Position numbers and translations under genes: made by a program. From Hypomyces perniciosus (lineage: Eukaryota; Ascomycota; Sordariomycetes; Hypocreales; Hypocreaceae): a DNA stretch of 64,000 nt. Position 1 is the stretch's first letter. Each line of letters starts with the position of its first letter. The DNA is taken from NCBI GenBank assembly GCA_008477525.1, contig SPDT01000004.1, forward strand, positions 2,728,001-2,792,000. The letters run 5' to 3'. The notes under the pieces are model-generated. The model was given only the letters and a program-made list of their open reading frames with translations, was not told the DNA's origin and searched no databases. This document shows, one piece after another, positions 1 to 8,713 of this stretch.

Positions 1-1107
1 GGAGATTGTTGGAAGGACTGAGACTCGATTCGTGCCAGGCTCTGAGCAGTCGTACAAGTGAGGAGGCCAAAAGGGTGGCAGCAAGGGAAAGACAGCACTG
101 AGTATGTCAGCGGAATCCTTTGGAAAGGACTGAAGATGAGCATACTGATGGAGATGAGAACGGGCCGTCTCTTGCCAGCCACGTGTCACACAATTGTGTT
201 GCAAGTCTTTCCACTTGGGTCGTGTAGTCCAAGAGACTTCCAGTGCCGATGATGCCGTCTAGAACGTGACAGGCCTCCTCGACGCTCAACCCTTGGCTCT
301 TGTCTTCATATAGGTTGACCAGGAGGTCCGGTTTGGTGGGTTTATTAATTAGATTCCGGAATATGGTAGACTGTGCAACCATGGTAATGTCGCCATGGAA
401 AGGAGCTGTGCATTGCAGTGAGCGACAGAACCCCGCAGATTTCATTCAAGTACACCAACATGACAGCAAAGTCTCGCTCGGTTTAGTCGATTGCAAGACC
501 TCTTCGGTGAATTCAGCAACCAAGTTCAAATGAACATCATTGATGCTCTGTGGTATGGCTAGGCCGGCTTGGAGGTAGATAATAAAGGCCTTGGGTGAAA
601 GAGCCGTTAGCCTGAGCGATCAGGACAAAAGGGTAAAGGACCTCGCTTGAACATACAGACAAAGCCTCATTGATGTTTGAGGAGTCATCAACCGGTGTTA
701 TTATGGCTGCCATAGCTATAGTGTTCAATAAGAGCTTTTGTTATTATGCGGTAGTACAGAAAGACTGCAGGATGAAACTCGATGCCGAATTTACTTTTAC
801 CACCATAAGCTATTCGCCGTTTACTTGGCACTTTTGTCGAGTCTGCGGAGTAAAGTAGTAGGACAGTGGAAATACCAGGGTATAGATCCTTCACGATCGG
901 AGTACTTCGTAGGAGATAAGAAATGCTTGGGTTGCGTAGAGCTAATGCATGTCAGCCAACTTGTTATTAGTAGTACTCCGTACTACTACCATCACTAGCA
1001 CTTCCCACTCTCATCCACTAGATTTACCTATAATATTTCTTAGGTTTCAAATAAACTCCTGCACTTAACCTAGCAGTGCTGGATATCACATGAATAACGG
1101 GTAAAAT
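1..1107 (-). other. Possible minus-strand gene relic, otherwise no gene
   Basis: A 112-codon minus-strand frame (107-445) and a 63-codon one (537-728) read like protein, and the frame between them is interrupted by a TGA. I can join them into nothing I recognise. The stretch may be the end of a gene lying to the left of the window or a decayed gene. The rest (about 890-1107) holds the promoter of the P450 and one copy of the GTACTCCGTAC motif (973-983). Confidence 0.25.
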
Positions 1108-2941
1108 ATGCCTGTGTATTACTTGTTTCTTTTAGCATCCCTCGGTGGTGTTGCAACACACCTGCTATACTTCAAGCGTGGAGAACACCACCTTTATGTC
1201 CAACACTATGTGCTGGCCTTTGTGGCTTCTTTTCTCATCGTTGCGGTCTTGTACCGACTTCCCGTCTTCCTCGATGAGCCCGATGTAGATTGGAGGTCTG
1301 CTATCGACTTGTCAATCAAGGTCCATGGATGTTTCCTTCTTGGACTCTACTCCAGCCTCATCACTTACCGTCTCTTCTTCCACCCACTCAACAAATTCCC
1401 GGGTCCCATAGGTGCGCGTGTTTCCACATTTTGGCTGTCCTTTCACCTTCGTCATCTCGATGCATGGAGGAAAGTCACAGCGCTTCACGATCAATATGGC
1501 CCGTATGTACGAGTCGGTCCAACCGAGCTGTCGGTGCGTGACCCAAAGGCTCTCCCGGTTCTTCATGGAACGACATCGAAATGCGAAAAGGGGCCCATCT
1601 ACGACGTGACCAAACCCATGACCTCTCTCCATTGGTACCGCGAAAAGACCCTCCACAGCGATCGCCGCCGCTTGTGGAGCAAGGCGTTCAGCGACCGGGC
1701 ACTGAGGGGGTACGAGAAGCGGGTACAGGAGTATCGTAACAAGCTCTTTGACAGAATCGCTGCTTTCAATGGTGAGCCGATGGACATGGCGAAGTGGTTT
1801 CGCTTTTACAGCTTCGATGTCATGGGCGATCTCGCTTTCGGAAAGTCGTTCAACATGCTGAACACATCTCGGAATCATTGGGCCATCGACCTGTTGGATG
1901 CCGGGGTTTGGCCCCTGGGTTTGCAGCTGCCAGTCTGGTTCCTGAGACTTGGAATGTGCATCCCCCCCCTAGCAAAAGATTGGTGGAAGTTTGTCGGCTT
2001 CTGTAAAGAGAGGTTGCAGGCTCGAATGCAATGCGAGCCAGACGTCCCTGACATCATGTCAACATTGCTAGTGCCACTGGACGGGGGGGAGCCGAGCCAA
2101 GAAGATATGGACTTGTTAACAGGAGATGCCCAGCTCATAATCGGTGCGGGAAGGTGAGTTTGTGCACCCGAATCGCTAAATAGAGAGCGAGCCTAACAAG
2201 ACGCCAGTCACACAACCGCTGCAGCTATGGCTTCCATCTTATACTTGCTGGCAAAGCACCCGCAGCATGTCGAAAAGCTCCGACAAGAGCTTGAGCCTCT
2301 CATAAGCGACTCAGAAGTTGATCTTGCACAAGACAAGGCGGCACATCTCGAGCATCTAAACGCGGTTATCGATGAGGCGTTGCGTCTCCATCCCCCTGTC
2401 CCGACGACGCTATACCGCCTCACACCTCATGATGGCGTCATGATTGATGGCGTCCATGTCCCTGGCGGCACGTCTGTTATGTGTCCTCAGTACGCCGTTG
2501 GGAGGAGTAAGTCGGCCTTGGGTCCATTCTGCTTGGACAATTTGGATCAGTTGTTGTCAGCAGCAGCTTACTCTTCATAGGTGAAGCCGTGTATTCGAAA
2601 GCCAACTCGTTCATTCCAGAGCGCTGGTACCAATTTCCAGACATGGTCAAGAACAAGGATGCGTTTGCTCCATTCTCAAGCGGTCAGTTTTGCTCTCGGG
2701 TGCTTAGAGCCCAGCTATGTCAGACTCATGGCTAACATTTTGGTCCGTAGGCCCATATGGCTGTATAGGGAAACGCCTGGCATTAATGGACATGCGTCAG
2801 ACGATTGCGAGGTTTGTTTGTACATTTGACATTGCGTTTGCCCCGGGTGAGGATGGTGCCAGCTTTGAAAGGGATGGTATTGACGCTTTCATGATGACCT
2901 GTGGCGAGTTAAGATTGAGTCTTACGAAAAGGGGGGTATAG
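1108..2941 (+). CDS. Cytochrome P450 monooxygenase, tryprostatin B 6-hydroxylase-like
   Basis: Exons are 1108-2153, 2208-2506, 2581-2682 and 2751-2941, giving 545 residues, a normal length for a microsomal P450. The first 55 residues are hydrophobic with two possible membrane segments, so the enzyme is probably ER-anchored with the catalytic domain in the cytosol. The helix K motif EALR (Glu405, Arg408), a PERW motif in exon 3 and the heme loop FSSGPYGCIGKR (axial Cys487) are all present. The I-helix reads GAGSHTTA, with His where most fungal P450s carry an acidic residue. The N-terminus with a LLYFKRGEHH-type stretch resembles FtmC-like fungal P450s. The substrate is unknown: no synthase, terpene cyclase or other biosynthetic gene lies beside it, so this is a lone P450 and may be catabolic or detoxifying. 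Intron phases join cleanly (phase 2, 1, 1). Confidence 0.93.
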
Positions 2942-3126
2942 CTAGATTCGATGGGTGACTAATGTGAACACGCCATTGCTTCTCTTTTAGTAGTTGATTG
3001 ATGTGGGCCAAACCATAAAAATAAATAAACATAAATAAAAAGAGAGAAAAAGAGGAAAAGAAGGAAAAAGAAGTAAAGTACGGAACAAAAAAAGCGTAGA
3101 CTAAATAAATAAAAAGGAAAAAGAAG

Positions 3127-3217
3127 GGTCTGGCCGGGGATTGAACCCGGGACCTCTCGCAAATGAGCTTCAGGGTTATAACCCTAAGCGAGAATCATAC
3201 CACTAGACCACCAGACC
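3127..3217 (-). tRNA. tRNA-Pro (AGG) with intron
   Basis: On the minus strand a 7-bp acceptor stem (GGTCTGG paired with CCAGACC) encloses a D arm (GTCTAGTGGTAT), an anticodon stem CTCGC/GCGAG and a T arm (CCGGGTTCAATCCCCGG). The anticodon AGG lies at about 3183-3185. An intron of about 20 nt follows the base 3' of the anticodon (about 3162-3181). Its CCCT can pair with the AGGG of the anticodon region, as is usual in intron-containing pre-tRNAs. The gene decodes proline codon CCU. Confidence 0.93.
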
Positions 3218-3799
3218 ATGTAGTGCTAGAACTGTTGAGAGGGAGCGGCGGTGTCGGGAACTATCAAGCGAACGAGGAGGGTGCTGCCTCTGACAGGCAG
3301 CTTCCCGGTTTGAAAAAAAGCGGAACTGCAAAGGGATATGCCTACAGAAACTGCCACATATCAAGCTTAAAAATAGTAGGGAAAATATCAGCTTAATATA
3401 TATATTATTCTGAGTTGATTTCGTTATTCTCTTTTAATGTTGCTATGATCGGTCCCTTGAAGTATTATTCGCGGGGAAATGTGCTTTGCTGTCCGGCTTT
3501 TTTTTGCAGACCAGTTGCCTAGAGTCATCACGACCAATTCGTTGTCAGACACCTAAACATCAATGAGAACAGCTATATGTGAACATTGTTCCCATATCAA
3601 GTTAAAAACCGGGTCTTCAACACGCATTCTCCGCAATAACATCATGGTTACGTTTGCATTCTCCAGTGCCGAGATATTAGACGTGCAAGATAGATGAATG
3701 ACGTCAAACAGCCGATTCATGCATATAAGAGACAACTTTGAACATTTGACAGAACATCAATTTTGAATCATCAGACATTTACCTTTGACCCAAAACATC
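3218..3799. other. Intergenic, promoter side of the 74-residue gene
   Basis: I see no gene here. The left arm of the 20-bp inverted repeat lies at 3735-3754, about 45 bp before the start codon at 3800. Confidence 0.5.
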
Positions 3800-4283
3800 A
3801 TGCCTCGACAAGGAGACGGCTCCAGCAACAACGGCCCCTTTGACACTTCTCGCAACATCGGCCACGGCGTCACTTCTGAAGACGTGAGTCCCTAAACACT
3901 TCGAAATATTGGTTTACTAATGTGTCCTGGCGATTTTAGAAATCGAAAGACAAAACGGCGCCTCTTCCCGAAGGCCTCCATGAGAAAGGCGCTGGAATCG
4001 AGGGCATGAATGCCAGTGGTGGAAGAAGGGTCGAGAGCGATCCGAAGATTGACCAAGGTGAACGTGGATCATCTAAATGAGCGCTCAGCACAAGCAATTC
4101 ATAGTCCAAAATACGCAATCCATTTCCGGACGTTTTACTGGCCTAAAGAGATTTTAAAGTGTTGAGGGGAATTAGAACTTCTATACTACATCCTCAGAAT
4201 TGACACCGTAGTTGATATTACATTTGACAAAAGTGTCAGTGGAAAAACCTTTCTAGGGTGATATTCTGTCAAATGTTCAAAGT
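3735..4283. repeat. 20-bp perfect inverted repeat flanking a small gene
   Basis: The left arm 3735-3754 (actttgaacatttgacagaa) is the exact reverse complement of 4264-4283. Allowing one mismatch the match extends to 25 bp (3735-3759 and 4259-4283). The arms enclose the whole 74-residue gene at 3800-4080. A third, shorter ATTTGACA copy lies near 4220. A second, imperfect inverted repeat lies inside the right flank (about 4233-4257 and 4294-4327). It may be a small transposon-like unit, a shared regulatory site in both orientations, or a folded transcript end. No transposase is present. Confidence 0.7.
3800..4080 (+). CDS. Small hydrophilic protein, 74 residues
   Basis: Two exons, 3800-3883 and 3940-4080, are separated by a 56-nt intron with a GTGAGT donor, a TACTAA branch site and a TTTTAG acceptor. 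Both exons are in phase and the product is 74 residues. It starts MPRQGDGSSNNG and is rich in Gly, Ser, Asn, Glu and Lys, with no hydrophobic segment and no cysteine, so it is probably a soluble, disordered protein. Small glycine/charge-rich proteins of this kind are common in filamentous fungi and some respond to stress, but I cannot assign a function. The clean intron and in-frame exons make it a real gene. It is enclosed by an inverted repeat. Confidence 0.75.
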
Positions 4284-4605
4284 CCAATTTTAGTGCTAGA
4301 AAAAGGTTAGCCACTTTTTCTGACAGGCTCAAGCTCAGCGGTTGAAGCTCAACAATTCCGATCCTATAAATGCCGTACCGGTTGCCGCCGCCGCTCCGTC
4401 TTTTCCCTACCTTCGGATCAATTTTAATATCTCACTCACCTCTTCAACATAAAAAAAAAAGAACTTCCAATTGCCTTCTTTTCTGTCAATTGCGCCAAAC
4501 ACGTGGTTGTGGACGGATAGTGTGAATCCAGAACACCACCTTTTTTTTTTTTTGAAAAAAAAATAAAAAAAATAAAAACCTTTGGTACCTTGACCTTGAG
4601 ACAGG
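4081..4605. other. Intergenic, fumarase promoter
   Basis: This stretch holds the right arm of the inverted repeat (4264-4283), an imperfect hairpin around it, and a long T-then-A homopolymer tract (about 4541-4578) shortly before the fumarase start codon. No gene is seen. Confidence 0.5.
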
Positions 4606-6323
4606 ATGCTACGAACCGCTTCCGCTAGAGCAACCACTTCCGCTTCGGGCGTGTTCGCCAGGACATGTCATTCGTTACCGAGGGCAGTTGCTTCTTCGGC
4701 TTCCACGTGCCAGGCTTGCACCCCGCAAATAAGATGGAGCTTGTATCCTTCAACGACGACTCTCTCGAGTAGAACCAGAGCCTTCCACAGCACGCGCAAC
4801 AACATGGCTTCCCCGCGAATCGAGAGCGATGCCTTTGGCGAGATCGAGGTGCCGGCCGACAAGTACTGGGGCGCCCAGACGCAGCGGTCCTTGGGCAACT
4901 TCCGCATCAACCAGCCCCAGGATCGCATGCCCCCGCCTGTCATCAAGGCCTTTGGCATCCTCAAGGGCGCCGCAGCCACGGTAAACATGCGCTATGGCCT
5001 GGGTATGACGGACGCCCTATTAGCTCAGTGAGATAGATCCTAACTTGTGCAGACCCCAAGGTCGGAGAGGCCATCCAGCAGGCAGCCAAGGAGGTGGCCG
5101 ACCTCAAGCTCCTGGACCACTTCCCCCTCGTTGTCTGGCAGACGGGCTCCGGCACCCAGTCCAACATGAATGCCAACGAAGTCATCTCGAACCGCGCCAT
5201 TGAGATCCTCGGCGGAAAGATGGGCTCCAAGTCCCCCGTCCACCCCAACGACCATGTCAACCGCAGTGCCTCGTCCAACGATACCTTCCCGACCGTCATG
5301 CACATCGCCGCCGTCCTGGAGCTCCAAGGCGACCTGCTCCCCGCCCTCCACAGCCTGCGCACTGCTCTTCAGGCCAAGGTGGACGAGTTCGAGGCCAAGA
5401 ACATCATCAAGATCGGCCGAACCCACTTGCAGGATGCCACTCCCCTGACTCTTGCGCAGGAGTTCTCTGGTTACGTCGCCCAGCTCGACTTCAGCATCAA
5501 GCGTGTCGAGAGCTCGCTGCCGGACCTGAAGTTGCTGGCTCAGGGCGGAACTGCTGTCGGCACGGGCATCAACACTTTCGAGGGCTTCGCTGAGGGTATT
5601 GCCGAGGAGGTCAGCAAGATTACTGGCATCGAGTTCAAGACGGCGCCAAACAAGTTCGAGTCGCTGGCAGCCCATGATGCCATTGTCCAGGCCCACGGCA
5701 GTCTCAACACCTTGGCTGGATCCTTGACCAAGATTGCGCAGGATGTGCGGTATCTGGGCAGTGGACCCCGCTGCGGTCTGGGTGAGCTGATCTTGCCCGA
5801 GAACGAGCCAGGCAGCAGTATCATGCCGGGCAAAGTCAACCCGACTCAGTGTGAGGCCCTGACCATGGTCTGCGCTCAGGTCATGGGCAACAATGTCGCG
5901 ACGACAATTGGTGGCATGAACGGTCAATTCGAGCTCAACGTCTACAAGCCCCTGATGATCCGTAACCTGCTGCACAGCTCGCGCATTCTGGCGGACGGCA
6001 TGCGCTCATTTGAGACAAACCTCGTCCATGGTCTGCAGGCCAACGAGGAAAAGATTGCCAGCATCATGAAGGAATCGTGAGTCATCTCTCATCTCTCTGT
6101 AACCCATACACGATACTGACGGAAAACCCATAGACTCATGCTGGTAACTTGCCTCAACCCCAAGATCGGCTACGACATGGCTAGCAAGGTGGCCAAGAAC
6201 GCGCACAAGAAGGGATTGACGCTGAAGGAGAGCGCCTTGGAGCTCCAAGCCCTAACAGAAAGCGAGTTCGACACCCTGGTAAAACCAGAACTGATGGTCG
6301 GACCTTCGCCTTACAAGCAGTAA
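4606..6323 (+). CDS. FUM1: Fumarate hydratase (class II), mitochondrial/cytosolic
   Basis: Exons are 4606-5002, 5053-6076 and 6134-6323, giving 536 residues. The enzyme hydrates fumarate to L-malate in the TCA cycle. The fumarase signature [11 protein letters not shown] is present, as are the active-site stretches GSGTQSNMN and [10 protein letters not shown]. The first 66 residues are rich in Arg, Ser, Thr and Ala and lack acidic residues, a mitochondrial presequence. A second in-frame ATG at 4804 ([12 protein letters not shown]) begins exactly where conserved fumarases begin, so a cytosolic form could arise from the same gene, as is known for yeast fumarase. All exon joins are in frame (phases 1 and 2). 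Confidence 0.97.
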
Positions 6324-6682
6324 ACGCATACAGGGGTTGTTACGATAGAATGTATAATAAAGAAATAGATTAAAGATGTACAAATCCCGACGGCCTTGTT
6401 GTCATTCACCTATCCTGCACGTCCAACATAATTGCATTGTGTATTGGAATCTCATTCACTTCATCCCTGAATGGGTTGACAAAGACACCCGCTACAAAGG
6501 CCATAGATACAGCGCAAAATGATCGCAAGTGAAGAACAGCCTTCATGTTCAACAAATCTGTCAGCTCAACCGCCCATTCGAAAAGCATAAGAACCATGGA
6601 GCGCGCGCCAGTATAATGCCAAAAGTGTTAGTTAGCCGTGACTTGACATCAATAAAACACCCCTTCTCTCCTCGATTCAGAC
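6324..6682. other. Intergenic
   Basis: Fumarase 3' end, with an AATAAAG polyadenylation-like stretch near 6355, followed by the upstream region of the repeat-protein gene. Nothing else is recognised. Confidence 0.4.
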
Positions 6683-7336
6683 ATGGCCAGCAGTTCTTTA
6701 AGCCTCGGGCTCGTCTCGACAAACAAACGCGATGGACAGGTTTACGTCGAGCTTCAGGAACACCTCGATCTCGCTCCCCGCGACTCAGACATGAGTCCCA
6801 GCTCGTTATATTTCAGACTCACATTAGCAAATGAAGGCGACGGAGAGCTTTATTTCGAGCTCCAGCAACACCTCGATTCCCCTTACTCCGACTCAGAGAT
6901 GACTCCCCGTGCTTTGGACTGCACGCTCGCACCGGCAAACAAACGTGACGGACATGTTTATGTAGAGCTTCAGCGACAACTCGATCCCGCTGGCCCCTAT
7001 GCAGAGATGATTCCCACTTTTTTGGATTGCAAGCTCACGCCGGCAAATAAACGTGACGGGCAGGTTTATGTAGACCTTCAGCGACACCTTGATCCCTCCC
7101 CGCCAGATGAGCAAGCTGCAGCGCCGATCGTTCGTAGAGCTCCTCGGCGTGTGCTGAGACCCGCGGTGATGAAGCTAACAGAGGAAGAGGTGAGGCAGCT
7201 GGAAGAGGATAGTCTAGCCGCATTGGCGTCCTATTGCCGGTCGGATTGCACCAAGATCCTCAATTTGGATGAGTTGGGCCCGGCAATTGACGAGGCAATA
7301 GACGTGTGGGAAACCGACTCGATGAAACGTCAATAG
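6683..7336 (+). CDS. Four-fold 36-residue repeat protein, unknown function
   Basis: An intronless frame of 217 residues. Residues 5-148 consist of four tandem units of exactly 36 residues (108 bp). Their anchor Asn residues lie at 14, 50, 86 and 122, and each carries the core NKRDGQVYVELQ-HLD with small changes. Unit 2 is the most diverged (NEGDGELYFELQ). Units 3 and 4 are very similar at the DNA level, which points to recent duplication. Three of the four units hold a Lys-Arg pair just before the DGxVYVxLQ core. The remaining 69 residues are not repetitive and are charged (a basic RRAPRRVLRP stretch, then an acidic helix-like region). There is no signal peptide and no known domain that I recognise. 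The constant repeat length and conserved frame argue that it is expressed protein. Confidence 0.65.
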   Translation: MASSSLSLGLVSTNKRDGQVYVELQEHLDLAPRDSDMSPSSLYFRLTLANEGDGELYFELQQHLDSPYSDSEMTPRALDCTLAPANKRDGHVYVELQRQLDPAGPYAEMIPTFLDCKLTPANKRDGQVYVDLQRHLDPSPPDEQAAAPIVRRAPRRVLRPAVMKLTEEEVRQLEEDSLAALASYCRSDCTKILNLDELGPAIDEAIDVWETDSMKRQ

Positions 7337-7453
7337 ACGATAACCCATAACATGATTCCTCTCTTTTTACATTACCCTTGTCTCCTTTGTGTGTGAGTCA
7401 ACTTGACGTACAAGTCTATAGTCAACACACCCCCAGCCCTTGCTTCAGGCATT

Positions 7454-8278
7454 CTAGTCCAAGGTCCCAGCCAATGCCACAGCACTGAATCTCAAATCCT
7501 GTCCCTCTCTCGCCAAAAACTTCAACGCGCCGATGCTCAGTCCCTTCTCACTAAGCACGTCCTCATTCTGGCTCAAATCACCCCTCCTGATGGGACCCTT
7601 CCTCCGCCCATCAAGCTCCCACAAACCTCCATCCTTACCCTTGACGAAGCAGACATAGTGCAGGTCGACATCATCCTGCTCGTTCGGCACCGCCGTGTCG
7701 CCCCCAGACGCTGCTTCTTTATGAGCGGCAGCTAGGGCGGGTGTCTCTTCAATGAGGGCAGCTCGCTCAACAGCACGTAGAGGAATGCTCTTCTTGATGA
7801 GCTCATCAAGCGTCGATCCCTCCTCTGCCTCACTCATTAGTTCTCTCTCTTTCTCTCTTCCTTTTCTCTTCTGAACGGAAAACAGAGGCATATAAAACGT
7901 ACCAATAAAGTTCCTCGCCGACCCGTTCGCCACCGCATGCAACAGCCCCATCAACCCACACGCATTCCGAATCGTCTGCCTCCACCAAATCACGGGCTCG
8001 CCCTCTCCCGCGCCCTTGTACTCGTCCACAAGACTGTCCTCGGCCATCCTGTGGCTCTCGTACACCGCGCTGATAGGGAAGACGAGCAGCAGCGCGAGCG
8101 CAGGCCGGGGGATGAACTGGAGCATCTCCGGCTCGGTCAGCGAGAAGACGTCGTGGATCTGTAGTGCGGGCGACACGCCGAGCCTGTGGATGAGGCTGGT
8201 CATGAGCGGGGGATTCGCCTCGAGGGGAATGAAGTTCTGGGCGGTGGCCCCGGGATCGGGGTTTGTGGTTGTCGACAT
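7454..8278 (-). CDS. Ubiquitin carboxyl-terminal hydrolase, UCH (C12) family
   Basis: Exons are 8278-7903 and 7824-7454, giving 248 residues, close to UCH-L3/Yuh1 length. The enzyme cleaves small adducts from the C-terminus of ubiquitin or ubiquitin-like proteins. The catalytic set is complete: the oxyanion Gln and nucleophile Cys in QTIRNAC (Gln101, Cys107), His in DLHYVCFV and Asp in LWELDGR. The 78-nt intron (7902-7825, GTACGT donor, CTAATG branch, GGCAG acceptor) is a multiple of three and has no stop, so the frame also reads through it. Removing it restores the family sequence ...NFIEEGSTLDEL. The start at 8278 (MSTTTNPD) is preferred to one 19 codons upstream because the family N-terminus begins there. 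Confidence 0.92.
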   Translation of the reverse strand: MSTTTNPDPGATAQNFIPLEANPPLMTSLIHRLGVSPALQIHDVFSLTEPEMLQFIPRPALALLLVFPISAVYESHRMAEDSLVDEYKGAGEGEPVIWWRQTIRNACGLMGLLHAVANGSARNFIGTFYMPLFSVQKRKGREKERELMSEAEEGSTLDELIKKSIPLRAVERAALIEETPALAAAHKEAASGGDTAVPNEQDDVDLHYVCFVKGKDGGLWELDGRRKGPIRRGDLSQNEDVLSEKGLSIGALKFLAREGQDLRFSAVALAGTLD

Positions 8279-8713
8279 TGTATGGCGTTGGCTGTCTAGA
8301 TGCAACGATTTGTGATAGATGTTGTGTTGTAGCAAAGTATGAAGTAGAGGTGTTGTAAGTTTTGGGGAGCTGAAGCTATGGCGGGGTGGCGGCCTGTTTT
8401 AGCGGCGTGATGACGTCTGCGTCTTGGGCCTCGGCTTACGTTTAATGGCCATGACTACTTCGTACAAGTAGTATATACAGTCGACATATCGATCATCTTC
8501 ACAAACTCCCATATATTCCCTCGCAATAGCAATGTAATTACGCATAGCAACATTCCCTGGTCTCAAACAAAACCCATCTCCGGTATAACACAAATCAAAT
8601 CGAAACGACATGCCGCCGAACCACTCGTATACTTGTACATTTACAAGTTCATGTCAACTTGTGTCGTCGTCCCCCTTCAAACCCTCTCGGCAAAAAGCCA
8701 TGGCATCGGGCCA
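8279..8713. other. Intergenic, UCH promoter
   Basis: Upstream region of the UCH gene and 3' end of the zinc finger gene. It contains a TACTTCGTACAAGTA stretch at about 8456-8470. No gene is seen. Confidence 0.4.

Noticed and set aside
1312..1878. 188-codon minus-strand frame inside the P450
   Set aside because: Antisense shadow of the P450 first exon, with no domain of its own.
5040..5975. 311-codon minus-strand frame opposite fumarase
   Set aside because: It is the antisense shadow of a conserved exon with strong third-position GC. The fumarase frame has all family motifs.
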